Both the position numbers and the translations under genes were made by a program. Below, piece by piece: positions 31,406 through 41,282 of a DNA stretch of 49,780 bases (positions are counted from its first letter, which is position 1; the number at the start of each line of letters is the position of its first letter). Source of the stretch: a virus; IMG/VR virus record IMGVR_UViG_3300048586_000634, positions 1 to 49,780 of that record, one strand, 5' to 3'. Under the pieces are notes generated by a model. It ran no database searches and was not told the origin of the DNA. It was given only the letters and a program-made list of their open reading frames with translations.

Positions 31406-33159
31406 CCGTTTACGACGTCGCAGGCAGAATCAAGTACGGGCTGATCGAGGGGGTCGGGCAGATGTCCGTCACTCGATCTCGTGGGATTCAGCCAGCCACG
31501 ATACAGATCATGCTTCCGTTCAGGCCGGAGCTTCCGTCAGGTCCGGAGCCAGTATTCCTGCATGACGGGATTCGGTCTTTCACGCTTCCGGACTGCGTAT
31601 TCCAGTCGATGGACGTCCAGTTTTCGGATGGTCTCGAATGTCTGATCACACTCTTGGATTACCGGTGGCGGTGGCAATACGGCCAGGTGTCCGGGGAGTA
31701 CAACGTCATTCGTGGGGGCATCGTCATACCGGATTCGAAGAAGAGTCTGGAGGAACTCGCCAAGATCTGCCTCAAGGAAATGGGAGTTACCAACTTCGAC
31801 GTCTCGGTGCTACGGAAGATCGATTCCCTTCCAAGTGTGACGTGGGATCTCGACAACCCGGCTCAAGCTCTTGAATCGCTTGTGAATCAGTTCGGGCTTG
31901 TGATCTGTCCGCAGTTAAACGGCTCCGTCGTCATTGCGAAAAGAGGCGTTGGGAAGCGGCTTCCTCGGATGATAGGCGCGGAGTTCACGAGCACGTTGAA
32001 AGTTCAGACGGCTCCCGATGAGATACACATCCATGCGTTGCCAACGATATGGGAGGTCTCGATCGAGATCGGGGATGCAGTTGGGATCGAACGGAGTAAA
32101 CCGACGGCTACCGACGCGTCTGTCGAGAGCATCGTTCCGGTGGATAAGCTGAGCTACACCCCGGTGACGACATGGGAAAGGGAGAACCCGTTGATGTTCC
32201 CAAACGTGGGGCTTAAGGTTCTTCCCGACAAGGACGCGCTTAAAGAACTTACTGACTTCGAGAGCTTGGAGCTGCGGCGTGAGGCGGATCGTATTCGCGG
32301 CCTGGCTCAAGAAAGCATTTGGAAGCTCTTTACGTTCAAGTTTCCGTTCACGCTGCCCGGGCTCAGTTTTGAGATCAAAGACATCAACCAGATCGAGTTC
32401 CTCGACGAGCTTGTGTCAGAGACCGTCGTTGAGTACGAAACGCCGTTGCAGAAAAAAGCCGCCGAGGTTCGTCGGCAGAAACCGTTCGTCTATGGAATGT
32501 TCTACGATCAGAACGGCTTTGGGAAGAACAATGTCGATAGCTTCTCGCACGACTACGACAAGGATGCGAGGTTGATCTATCAAGGCGGGTTCAATGTCGA
32601 CAAGCAGCGGGGGCTTATTGTCTTTAGTAATCCGGTTTACCTGTTCGAACGGAATCAAGGCGAGTTGATTTACTCCGCGCCAAAGCTCTTCCTTCGCACG
32701 GCGATATCGGTTCGAGATCCGAAGTCTCGAGCTCTCTGGCGAGAGGTTCTCAAAGTTAAGACGGGATATCGAAACGACTCCTTGCCGATGGCAGTGAGGG
32801 GGGATTTGGCCCTGGAGGTGGTTCAACAACCGAACAAGAGCAAGAGTACGGACAACAAGAAAGAACTTGAGAAGGAGTTGAGGAAGCGGCTTAATGCTGA
32901 GGTCGAGCGCATATTGCCCGATGTTCCCGAGACTGGAAGCTACTCGGGATTTATTCCGATCGAGCTGGACGGCACGATCGAGCAAGTGAGTTACCAGATT
33001 GATGCGTCTGGGTTTGCAACCACCGTCGCTAGCTTTGGAATGGAACACTCGCTTGTTGTAGCCTCGCATGAAGAGCGAATGCGTATCGCTCGAACTGATG
33101 CGTTTATTAAACGCAGTAACTCCATGCTTCAAAACAACGTTCCGGCTGGTCCAAAGTGA
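31402..33159 (+). CDS. Tail hub / baseplate protein
   Basis: 585 residues starting on an ATGA overlap. The first half (GVGQMSVTRSRGIQPATIQIML, LEELAKICLKEMGVTNFDV, PAQALESLVNQFGLVICPQLNGSVVIAKRG) has the beta-barrel and helix order of the gp27/tail-associated hub fold, in which a LysM-like or alpha/beta insert is common. The second half is a charged region with a helical ELEKELRKRLNAEVERILP segment. Position after the tip protein agrees. No catalytic residues are apparent. Confidence 0.65.
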   Translation: MTVYDVAGRIKYGLIEGVGQMSVTRSRGIQPATIQIMLPFRPELPSGPEPVFLHDGIRSFTLPDCVFQSMDVQFSDGLECLITLLDYRWRWQYGQVSGEYNVIRGGIVIPDSKKSLEELAKICLKEMGVTNFDVSVLRKIDSLPSVTWDLDNPAQALESLVNQFGLVICPQLNGSVVIAKRGVGKRLPRMIGAEFTSTLKVQTAPDEIHIHALPTIWEVSIEIGDAVGIERSKPTATDASVESIVPVDKLSYTPVTTWERENPLMFPNVGLKVLPDKDALKELTDFESLELRREADRIRGLAQESIWKLFTFKFPFTLPGLSFEIKDINQIEFLDELVSETVVEYETPLQKKAAEVRRQKPFVYGMFYDQNGFGKNNVDSFSHDYDKDARLIYQGGFNVDKQRGLIVFSNPVYLFERNQGELIYSAPKLFLRTAISVRDPKSRALWREVLKVKTGYRNDSLPMAVRGDLALEVVQQPNKSKSTDNKKELEKELRKRLNAEVERILPDVPETGSYSGFIPIELDGTIEQVSYQIDASGFATTVASFGMEHSLVVASHEERMRIARTDAFIKRSNSMLQNNVPAGPK

Positions 33160-34379
33160 TGCAGAATCAAAGATACTTCGTGAATGTGTCTGGGGAGAAG
33201 GTCCCGCCGTTTGCGGCAATGCAGCTCACGTGCAATCCGAAGAAATGGAAGGAGATAGATAGCCAGCCATTCAAGTCGGACCTGCAGAAGGAGATAGACA
33301 AGCTGGTGGACATTAAGTCCGATTTGGAAGTCGGAAATATGCCGGTGATCTACTGCACGAAGCCGAACAAGGCAGGGCAGGTGTTGCAGGATGCCTCGCT
33401 TGTTGCGTTCAACGGAGAAACGGAGGTTCCAGCCAGCGGAACAGGCGTTTGCAGTTTTGGAGCTTATCAATACAAGACGCTCGGCGGGGGTGCGATAGGC
33501 TCGAGGAGCTTCTCGTTGCAAGCAGGGGAGTGGTCGCTGGTCACGAGTGGGTTCACGTACGGGCCGTTTCGATCGCTCTCAACAACAAGCCATCGCGTAT
33601 CGTACAAGGGTAACAGCAACCATCCCGTGATGATGGTGATCCCCAATCAAGCCCAGCAGAGATCGCTCACTCCGTTGGCTTCCGCTCGATACAAGGTAGA
33701 TGGTATTGGGGAGTTCCCATTTTACTCCGTTGTGTCTCCACGTGCGGGTGTTGGATTCTGGCACGAGTTTGGTGCGTTGGGTTCCGAGTTCAGTGGTGTC
33801 GACGCTCTCTTCTTCCAAAGTGGCGAGTCGTTCCGCTTTGAGCTTCCGGGGACTTATGACGTGCAGGTGTTAGGAACGATCAGCGTCAGAGACGTTCCGG
33901 AAGAGCTGAATCTAGTGCCGATTGATTTTGGGCTGTCTTGGAATTATCCAGGTTGGGCCGAGTTTCAAGATGCTACGGGGGCCGGGGCGAGAGCTGGCAT
34001 CGTCATGGTCAAATACATTAAGACCCCGGACGGCGTAATAAGGCCTATGGATGTTAACGAAGAGATGGTCGCTCCCAATGCGTACGCTTGGTCGAGAACT
34101 TCGTTTATCTACCAGGACCGGATCACCGTGAAGGCAGGTGGTGTCGAGATGTACCTGACGCAGACGGGCTCCCCGTATGTTTCGATCAGCGAAGGCGTAC
34201 TCAACGTCAAGAAGGTCGACTCAGCCGTGTACGGTGAAACCTTGTTCAACGAATCCAGGACGTTTTCGTGGGCTCCGTACCAGGGCTTGTATGCGTCGAA
34301 TTTTCTTTACTCAAACGTATTCAACACCTCGGTCGCTATTGGCCGTATTGCTGTCGTCAACGAAACACCTCAGTTCTGA
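33159..34379 (+). CDS. Virion protein of the tail tip, unknown function
   Basis: 406 residues from the ATG at 33159 that overlaps the hub stop. It is beta-rich and glycine/serine/tyrosine-rich toward the end (GVEMYLTQTGSPYVSISEG, SNFLYSNVFNTSV), with no membrane segment or enzyme motif. The first 60 residues include a short helix. Its stop overlaps the next ATG (TGATG). A receptor-binding or upper-baseplate role is likely from context only. Confidence 0.55.
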   Translation: MQNQRYFVNVSGEKVPPFAAMQLTCNPKKWKEIDSQPFKSDLQKEIDKLVDIKSDLEVGNMPVIYCTKPNKAGQVLQDASLVAFNGETEVPASGTGVCSFGAYQYKTLGGGAIGSRSFSLQAGEWSLVTSGFTYGPFRSLSTTSHRVSYKGNSNHPVMMVIPNQAQQRSLTPLASARYKVDGIGEFPFYSVVSPRAGVGFWHEFGALGSEFSGVDALFFQSGESFRFELPGTYDVQVLGTISVRDVPEELNLVPIDFGLSWNYPGWAEFQDATGAGARAGIVMVKYIKTPDGVIRPMDVNEEMVAPNAYAWSRTSFIYQDRITVKAGGVEMYLTQTGSPYVSISEGVLNVKKVDSAVYGETLFNESRTFSWAPYQGLYASNFLYSNVFNTSVAIGRIAVVNETPQF

Positions 34380-35254
34380 TGGACCAAGCTCGTCAGCATG
34401 TCGAGGCGTGCGCCCGAAAGTTGGGAATTGCCTTTAGCAAGGCTCACTACCTCAGGTGGTGCAAAGATCCGTTCGATCCAAATCGCAAACGGATTGAAAG
34501 TGCTTTTGGGTCGGTGTTCGCTCATGCCGTTTTGCAGCCAGCGGATTGGAGGTCGATTCAACAGCCGGTAGTTTCCCATGTCGTTGCCGTGACGTCGCTT
34601 CCTCAATTGCCCAAGGCGAGGCACGTGCGGGCTGTAGAGTCTTGGAAGCGGGCGGGCTTGTATGTTGTGTCTGTGAACAGCTCAGACGAGGTTCGTCAGC
34701 TTCGTGGGCGAGTAGCGGTCGATGAGTTCATGCCATGCGACGACTTGCCGACGGCGTTCAAGATTCCAACTCAGTACGTGCACACGATGCTTCGAAAGGC
34801 GAGCCAGTTTGGGAGGTCTGTTCTTCTAGTCAACTCTGACATCGAGATCCTGGGTTCGCATGATGTACTTCGCCATCTCAGTGACAATGAAGCAATGATC
34901 GGCATTCGAACGAACTACTCTGGTGCGTTCACAAACGTGCAGAGGGAGAGATGGGGGCTGGATGTCTTTCACTTGTCAGATGCGATCGCTCGATCCATTC
35001 CGGACTCCATATACGCGATTGGACGGCCGTTCTGGGATTATTGGCTGCCGTGGTTGCTGCAGCGAGACAAGGTTTCGCTGCGATGGGTCGGTGATGAAGT
35101 GTTCTTTCACGAGCGACATCCGCAGGCTTGGACCGATGAAGATTGGCAGCTCGGTCGAGCTTGGTTCGAAGAAAAGTACGACCTGTCGATCAACTGGGAG
35201 ATGTGGAGACGTCGCCAGCCTTTCCCGCCTAGTCGCGTGACAATGATTTCGTAA
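34379..35254 (+). CDS. Second glycosyltransferase-like protein
   Basis: 291 residues. VVAVTSLPQLPKARHVRAVESW and SVLLVNSDIEILGS (147-160) resemble a GT-A nucleotide-sugar site, with NSDIEI in place of DxD. WVGDEVFFHERHP and the C-terminal Trp-rich segment are also glycosyltransferase-like. It shares general character with the protein at 6519 but not obvious sequence identity. It starts on the previous stop (TGATG), so it is co-expressed with virion genes and could glycosylate a tail protein. Confidence 0.5.
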   Translation: MDQARQHVEACARKLGIAFSKAHYLRWCKDPFDPNRKRIESAFGSVFAHAVLQPADWRSIQQPVVSHVVAVTSLPQLPKARHVRAVESWKRAGLYVVSVNSSDEVRQLRGRVAVDEFMPCDDLPTAFKIPTQYVHTMLRKASQFGRSVLLVNSDIEILGSHDVLRHLSDNEAMIGIRTNYSGAFTNVQRERWGLDVFHLSDAIARSIPDSIYAIGRPFWDYWLPWLLQRDKVSLRWVGDEVFFHERHPQAWTDEDWQLGRAWFEEKYDLSINWEMWRRRQPFPPSRVTMIS

Positions 35255-35271
35255 TTCGGGCCTATAGGGGT

Positions 35272-35673
35272 ATGTCATTGGCTTCCGTGGTGGATATGTC
35301 AATCGACTCGCTGGGGCGAACGATGGAAGCATGCAATTTGATTTCGCTTCTGAAACATTGGAAGCTACCGACGTCGAACGAGAATCGGCTTCAAGCGGCC
35401 TTGGAACAGGTGCTTATCGAGCTTGAGATTCCATTCGAAAGAGAAAAGAGGCTTGAGGCTGGCGTCATTGACTTTTGCGTCGATGGGCTTGGTGTCGAGT
35501 GCAAAGTAAAGGGCTCCTACCCAAGCGTGATGGAGCAGGTGGCTAGGTACTGCGGTTCGCAAGCGATCGATAGCATCCTTGTTGTGACCACGGTGGCTGC
35601 GCATCGCAAACTGGACGGTATGCAATTCCAAGGAAAGGTCGTTCGTGTCTACTGGCTTAACGTCTGGCAGTAA
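35272..35673 (+). CDS. PD-(D/E)XK nuclease (VRR-type)
   Basis: 133 residues with an intact core: NRLQAALEQVL (helix with E45), EIPFEREKRL, D67 in GVIDFCV, and E76-x-K78 in GVECKVKG, then VMEQVARYCGSQAIDSILVVTT. This matches small phage VRR-NUC-type nucleases. Its 3' end overlaps the helicase start by 29 bases, so nuclease and helicase are made together. The pair is embedded in virion genes. Confidence 0.82.
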   Translation: MSLASVVDMSIDSLGRTMEACNLISLLKHWKLPTSNENRLQAALEQVLIELEIPFEREKRLEAGVIDFCVDGLGVECKVKGSYPSVMEQVARYCGSQAIDSILVVTTVAAHRKLDGMQFQGKVVRVYWLNVWQ

Positions 35674-37444
35674 TAAGCCTTCGTGCCGATTGGTCGGTAA
35701 GGAGTGGGTGATCTCTGGCGACCCTTACGTGCTGACTCGCTTGCTTTCGATCTTCCCTTTGGCTTGTCGCAGCAAGCAGGATGATTCGGTCTACTTGCCA
35801 GCAACGCCGGAACAATCGAGAGACTTGCTTTGGTTTGCTCAGCGATATCCGTTGCGGGTCGAGCACGAGAACCATCTTCGAAAGCAAGCGGCACTGTACG
35901 TTCTTCGGCACTCGAAGGCGGATCGCATTCTCTCGGAAGGTTACCAGGGGCGAAGTGTTCAGTTCGCTCGGGGGAAGTCTCCGCGTCCTTATCAAATCGT
36001 GGCCGCGGACCTCTGGCGGTCGGTGGGGAGTTTGTTGCTCGGTGACGATCTTGGTCTTGGAAAAACGATCTCCGCAATCACCGCATTAACCGACGAAAAT
36101 CTTCGGCCCGCCGTGGTAGTCTGTCCGCCTCACTTGGTTATTCAGTGGCGCGACGTGATCGCTCAATTCACACCGGAGCTAACGAGTCACATCGTTCGCG
36201 ATACGATGCCTTACAGTCCCTACGTTCTTGTCGACTGTCGGCACTGCGGGGCGACGATCGACCGCGTGTACCAGCTCGGCGGAAGGAAGAAGCGTTGTCC
36301 GGTTTGCCAAACCGAGATTCCGCTCGCGGTTTGTCCTAGACCAGCAGACGTGTACCTCCTGAGCTACAGCAAGCTCCAGCAATGGCCGGACAATCTTGCG
36401 AAGGTTTGCCGATCGGTCGTTTATGACGAAGTGCACGGGCTCCGTGGCGGTTCAAGAACGGAGCGATGGAAAGCGGCGAGGCGATTGAGTCAGAAGATGG
36501 ACTATCGCATGGGGATGTCGGCTACCCCGTTCGCCAATCTTGGTGGCGAAGCGTTCAACGTCCTCGAGTGTTTGATGCCTGGCTTCCTCGGAACAGAAGA
36601 GCAGTTTCAGACGAATTGGTGCACAAGCGTGTCGCTTACGAAGGCTCCACCACTTCGAGATCCCGATGCGTTTGGGAACTACCTTAAAGAGCAGAAAGCG
36701 ATGTTGCGGAGGACGGCTGTCGAGCTTGGGCTACCGGTCCATGATTGTTCGATTCACTACCGCACCGTTGAGGCGGACTCCAAGCTGTTCAACGATGCGA
36801 CCACTAAGGCGGAGGAGCTCGCTCGGGCGCTGCTTCAAGATGTGTCCAGCAATCGAGGGGCAGCGACGATGGAGTTCGATAGCATGCTACGGCAGGCAAC
36901 GGGGCTCGCGAAGGTCGATGCCGTTGCAAGCATGGTTCGGGAGTTCACGGACCAGGGCGAAAAGGTCGTTCTGTTCGCTTGGCACCAAAGGGTGCATGAC
37001 TTGTTAATGGAAAAGCTGAGCGACCTGCTGCCGGTTCGGTACACGGGCAGTGAAACGAAAGAGCAAAAGGCTGCGTCGGTCAACAAGTTTGTGACGGGCG
37101 ACTCCAAGGTGTTCCTCATGTCGCTTCGGGCGGGTGAGGGGCTGGACGGTCTGCAGTTCGTTTCGTGCACCGCTGTGGTTGCTGAGCTGGACTGGACGTG
37201 GGCTGTTGTGAAGCAGAATGTCGGGCGGATCGCGAGAAGTGGACAGACTCGGCCGTGCAATGCGTACTTTGCGGTGACGGAGTTTGGGTCCGATCCGATC
37301 GTTTCGCAGGTGCTTGGAATCAAGAAAGATCAGCTCAATGGGTTCCTTGGAGAGAAGATGACTGGTCCTCAGCGATCGATCGATGATGCCAACGCGATCA
37401 AGCTCATGGCGAAGAGCTTTTTGAGAAGTCGCTCCACGGTTTGA
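35645..37444 (+). CDS. SNF2-family helicase with zinc-ribbon insertion
   Basis: 599 residues from a GTG. Walker A is DDLGLGKT (134-141), Walker B DEVH (261-264), motif III SATP (292-295), and the second RecA domain ends with NVGRIARSGQTRPCNAYF (motif VI). Between motifs Ia and II a four-cysteine ribbon (C198, C201, C218, C221) is inserted. SNF2-type phage helicases are known beside VRR-NUC nucleases and are thought to act in replication or in degrading host DNA. The preceding nuclease overlaps it. Confidence 0.92.
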   Translation: MSTGLTSGSNKPSCRLVGKEWVISGDPYVLTRLLSIFPLACRSKQDDSVYLPATPEQSRDLLWFAQRYPLRVEHENHLRKQAALYVLRHSKADRILSEGYQGRSVQFARGKSPRPYQIVAADLWRSVGSLLLGDDLGLGKTISAITALTDENLRPAVVVCPPHLVIQWRDVIAQFTPELTSHIVRDTMPYSPYVLVDCRHCGATIDRVYQLGGRKKRCPVCQTEIPLAVCPRPADVYLLSYSKLQQWPDNLAKVCRSVVYDEVHGLRGGSRTERWKAARRLSQKMDYRMGMSATPFANLGGEAFNVLECLMPGFLGTEEQFQTNWCTSVSLTKAPPLRDPDAFGNYLKEQKAMLRRTAVELGLPVHDCSIHYRTVEADSKLFNDATTKAEELARALLQDVSSNRGAATMEFDSMLRQATGLAKVDAVASMVREFTDQGEKVVLFAWHQRVHDLLMEKLSDLLPVRYTGSETKEQKAASVNKFVTGDSKVFLMSLRAGEGLDGLQFVSCTAVVAELDWTWAVVKQNVGRIARSGQTRPCNAYFAVTEFGSDPIVSQVLGIKKDQLNGFLGEKMTGPQRSIDDANAIKLMAKSFLRSRSTV

Positions 37445-37489
37445 AGCGTCGTGTCTTTATTGCAAGACTGATTCCGAACAGGAGTCATT

Positions 37490-40400
37490 GTGAAGTCAAT
37501 TGTGATCAGCGGCGGATGCGCATCGATGGTTAGAAGGGCGCCGGTTGTCTCAAAGGCAATCGTCGAAGCCCTAAGCAATCCTGCTGCGCTGAGCGGTACC
37601 GAACTTCGTATTCAACTGCGACGAGATGAAGCGACAAACTGGGGAGCTGAGAACCCAGTACTGTTCGAAGGCGAACTGGGCGTCGACACCACATCCAAGA
37701 ATCTTAAGCTGGGAGATGGATCGTCGGCATGGAACGACCTTCCCTTTTTGAGCGTTAAGCCTAGCGATGTTTCGTCAGCAATCGCGGCCGCCCTCGCTGC
37801 GTACACCCCGACGTCATCCCTCGCGGCCGTAGCAACATCCGGCAGCGCCTCCGATCTCGTCACAGGAACGCTCGCCAACGCTCGCCTCTCCGCGCAAGTC
37901 GTCCGCAGTGACTTCTCGTACCCCGATCCGGCGTGGATCACCGCGATCGCCTCAAGCAAGCTAACGGGGACAATTGCCGATGCGAGGCTCGGCAGCAATG
38001 TTCCTTTGAAGAACGCGAGCAACGTCTTCTCCGCACTCAACACGTTCGCCGATGTTGTCGCGACGGGCACATTGCAGATCGGCGGAGCCGCAGGGCATCT
38101 CCTTCGATGGAACGCGGGCGCTGCAGCCTTGGAGGTCCGTGACTCTGGGAACTCTTGGTACAGGAAGACTCGACTCGGTGAACTGCAGATCATCGCGGAC
38201 ACCGGTGGTAACTTCGTAACTCCCGCCAACGCTCGAATGGGTTTCTTGACTCAAATAGGCGGGTACATTGCCGGAGCGATCAGCGGTCGAACTTATTCAG
38301 GGAGCGCGATTTACGGTGACATTGTCATATCGGCGAGCCCGGCCATCGGTACAGGACAAAATGATTATTCCGGTTTGACTGACGACTTGGCAGTTCGGGG
38401 GAACACTGGCAATGTTGAGATCAATCGCGGTTTGTTGGGGGTCGGTATGGCACCGCAGACTTGGCGGTCCATTACCGTACTCCCAGTTAACACTGGCGAT
38501 CGCTCAGGGGTCAGGATCAACGACTATGGTTCTTTTGCGAGCGCTGTCAATCAATCGGCTTTCGAGGTTGCCTACCTAGGCGGCACGCCTACTGCACCGT
38601 CGTCTCCGGTGGCGGGTCAGTACCGAAACCTATTAGTATTTCGAACGGGCGGGACCAACGGATTACTATCCTCTTCACCGGGATTCGCCATTCGAAGTAC
38701 GATTGGAGCCGTTATCGGTTCCTCGCTGAGTATGGTCGATACGTCATTTGTCGTGACTCCCACGGGGACGGGCGTCCCGATCTTTGCTCAAACCATATAC
38801 GGCAACACTGGCTTGACTGATTTCCCCCAAGGTCAACTCCAACTCGGAACGAATGTTCGGCTGAAGAATAGTGGTGGTAATCTCCATGTTCGCAACAGTG
38901 GAGATAGCGGGTTCTCAAGCCTTGAAGCGTTCAATGGGACGTTCAACAATTATGTAACATCCGTCCAGGGCATATTCTCCGGTGCCGGAGGAGTGGCCCA
39001 CCTTAACGGTGCTGTTGGTGTTGGTAGTGCTGTATGGCTTGACTACACCGCTAATAGCAACGTTCTATACCGAAGAGATGCTACCAACGGTAGGATGCAC
39101 GCCACCTATACCCAGGGTGCTACTGCTGCTTTAGCATTAACACAATTCCATTCCCGAGTCACAGTCGACGACAGATTAGTTGTTTCGTCACCACAAACCG
39201 GTAACACGCTACAGGCAACCTTCACGAATACAACAGCCAATGAACCGGCTGGCTTTCGGATGAACAACGGTTCGTGGGACATAGGATTTAGAACGAACCC
39301 AGTAGGTAGTGGATGGTTTGAAATTACTAGTGGAGGTAGTGGTGCAATTCAACACCGATGGACTGGTGTTGACTACCTGTTAGCTTCTTCTGCAAAAATC
39401 TATTTTTCTGGTGGTGGAAGTTCCATCAGTGGGGTAGGTGTAGCCAGCCAAGACGTTGGTATTGGCAGAGCTAGTAATGGAACTATTCGCATTTACAACT
39501 CGGCAGGTAATGATGGATCATTGCAAGCAGCCAATGGAGCTTTCAGCGGCACTCTCACTTCTGCATTCCAATCGTTATCGTCGGACCCAAGCACGCTTGA
39601 CATAGCTTCAGGGTTATCCCGTTTAGTCAAGAACACCACGTCAGGGGAAATTGCGAAGTTCGTCAACGATGGCGGCGTGATCAAAAAGGCGGGATCCACA
39701 GTCCCTGGAATCACGAACCTGGATGGCCTCAGCGATGTAACTGTGACGAGCCCAGCCGAAGGCCAAGTCATACGGCATAACGGGACCGAGTTCGCGAACC
39801 ACACTCCTACATCGACGACGCAGATTTACGATACCCCCGGCACGACAGCATGGATTAAACCAGCAGGAGCAACTCGGGTCACCGTCGTTTGTATCGGTGG
39901 AGGAGGCGGTGGTGGATCGGGAAGACGTGGACCGCCGGGAGAAGCTAGTGTGGGCGGCGGTGGAGGGGTCGCTGGAAGTGTAGGAATGAGAGTCTACAAC
40001 GCATCGATACTGCCAAGCACTGTCGATGTAACGATTACTGCAGGCGGTACCGGAGCTACTGGCAGAACGACGGATGACACCAATGGAGCGAACGGTGGAC
40101 ATGGTGGGTCTGCAAGTTTCGGTGATGTTGGGAGTCCTATAAGACTACTCGCGGGTGGAGGTGCTTGGGGTAGCGGAGGCGCTGCCGGAAGTGGAGGCGG
40201 TAGTGGTGGAGGAACAACCGCCAACATAATTGCTCCATTCGCAGGTGAAGCAGCTTCGACTAGTGGCGGGGCGGCAAACAGAGCAGGAGTACCAGCCCCT
40301 GCGCCGATGGGTTTCATGATTGCAGGAGGAGCCGCAGGAGGTGGAGTATCTGCTGCAAACGCATCGAGTCGTGGAGGACACCACACAGATCAAGGTGTGC

Positions 40401-40690
40401 AAGCTGGTTGGTTTGGAATAGGGGCATCGACGGGCGGCGGTGCAGCTGGTGGAGGTAATGGAAGTGATGGGCCAGCAACCATAGTCGAAACAATCAGTCA
40501 CCTCGGAGCAATGCTCGGACTGGGAGGCGGTGGTGGTGGATCTAACACCGCTGGTCCTGGTGGCAATGGAGGTAATGCACTCGGATATGGTTGTGGTGGT
40601 GGCGGTGGTGGCGCGTCAAGAAACGGATTTGCTTCTGGTGCGGGCGGCAATGGTGGCAAAGCCGCAGTTTTTATCATCACGGAGTTCTGA
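37490..40690 (+). CDS. Tail fibre with glycine-rich C-terminal domain
   Basis: 1,066 residues from a GTG with AGGAG upstream. Residues about 36-83 (IQLRRDEATNW, GELGVDTTSKNLKLGDG) are a fibre N-terminal module that recurs at 44478. The central part is repetitive, with T/N/G/S-rich shaft-like sequence of lower GC than its flanks. From about 775 on, WIKPAGATRVTVVCIGGGGG starts a polyglycine-rich region of around 290 residues resembling the glycine-rich adhesin domains of phage fibre tips. It ends AAVFIITEF. Receptor recognition is the likely role. Confidence 0.85.
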   Translation: MKSIVISGGCASMVRRAPVVSKAIVEALSNPAALSGTELRIQLRRDEATNWGAENPVLFEGELGVDTTSKNLKLGDGSSAWNDLPFLSVKPSDVSSAIAAALAAYTPTSSLAAVATSGSASDLVTGTLANARLSAQVVRSDFSYPDPAWITAIASSKLTGTIADARLGSNVPLKNASNVFSALNTFADVVATGTLQIGGAAGHLLRWNAGAAALEVRDSGNSWYRKTRLGELQIIADTGGNFVTPANARMGFLTQIGGYIAGAISGRTYSGSAIYGDIVISASPAIGTGQNDYSGLTDDLAVRGNTGNVEINRGLLGVGMAPQTWRSITVLPVNTGDRSGVRINDYGSFASAVNQSAFEVAYLGGTPTAPSSPVAGQYRNLLVFRTGGTNGLLSSSPGFAIRSTIGAVIGSSLSMVDTSFVVTPTGTGVPIFAQTIYGNTGLTDFPQGQLQLGTNVRLKNSGGNLHVRNSGDSGFSSLEAFNGTFNNYVTSVQGIFSGAGGVAHLNGAVGVGSAVWLDYTANSNVLYRRDATNGRMHATYTQGATAALALTQFHSRVTVDDRLVVSSPQTGNTLQATFTNTTANEPAGFRMNNGSWDIGFRTNPVGSGWFEITSGGSGAIQHRWTGVDYLLASSAKIYFSGGGSSISGVGVASQDVGIGRASNGTIRIYNSAGNDGSLQAANGAFSGTLTSAFQSLSSDPSTLDIASGLSRLVKNTTSGEIAKFVNDGGVIKKAGSTVPGITNLDGLSDVTVTSPAEGQVIRHNGTEFANHTPTSTTQIYDTPGTTAWIKPAGATRVTVVCIGGGGGGGSGRRGPPGEASVGGGGGVAGSVGMRVYNASILPSTVDVTITAGGTGATGRTTDDTNGANGGHGGSASFGDVGSPIRLLAGGGAWGSGGAAGSGGGSGGGTTANIIAPFAGEAASTSGGAANRAGVPAPAPMGFMIAGGAAGGGVSAANASSRGGHHTDQGVQAGWFGIGASTGGGAAGGGNGSDGPATIVETISHLGAMLGLGGGGGGSNTAGPGGNGGNALGYGCGGGGGGASRNGFASGAGGNGGKAAVFIITEF

Positions 40691-41268
40691 TGAAACAATT
40701 CTTGCTCAAGCCAGATGGTTCATATCCTGACGGTATCACTACCGAACAACTCGAATCACTTGGCTTAACCCCTGTAATGCCAACTACTCCGCCCGTCGTT
40801 GAGTTCGATCAATTGTGCGTGGACTCTCAAAACCCAGTGCTGTTGGATGGAGTTTGGTACCAGCAATGGACGGTGCAGCCAATTGAAACGGAAGAGCTCT
40901 CCGATGAATCCCTACTCATTAGGTTGGCGGAGATTCGTTGGATGCGCGAGTCCAGCGGTATTCGTGTAGGTACGCAAGAAGTGACGACTCTACGCGAAGA
41001 GATGCCCGTTTGGCAGGGAATGTTGCTGGACATCACGTTACGCCCAGGAGCAACGGTAGCGTTCGAATACAAGCCAAGGGGAGGAGTGAATGTTACCCTC
41101 ACCTCGCAACAGGTTACTCGCATCTATGAATGCTTTGCATGGTACGTGAACGCGTGTTTTGCAACTGAACGATCCTTAGTCGCCCAAATCGGCACGATCA
41201 GCAATTCGCAGATTCTGGATCTCGCAAACTCTGATTCGACTTGGCCACAAAAACAATTCCAACCTTAA
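40690..41268 (+). CDS. DUF4376-like fibre accessory protein
   Basis: 192 residues. The second half matches DUF4376: EIRWMRESSGIRVGTQEVTT, MLLDITLRPGATVAFEYKPRGGVNVTLTSQQV then ACFATERSLVAQI and a closing WP. This family is encoded beside tail-fibre genes and is thought to assist fibre assembly. The ATG overlaps the fibre stop (TGATG), and the gene follows the fibre in operon. Confidence 0.75.
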   Translation: MKQFLLKPDGSYPDGITTEQLESLGLTPVMPTTPPVVEFDQLCVDSQNPVLLDGVWYQQWTVQPIETEELSDESLLIRLAEIRWMRESSGIRVGTQEVTTLREEMPVWQGMLLDITLRPGATVAFEYKPRGGVNVTLTSQQVTRIYECFAWYVNACFATERSLVAQIGTISNSQILDLANSDSTWPQKQFQP

Positions 41269-41282
41269 TCATTGGGGAAACC

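Noticed and set aside
39994-40698. Proline-rich minus-strand frames opposite the fibre tip
   Set aside because: They are the complement of the glycine codons in the fibre's C-terminal domain.
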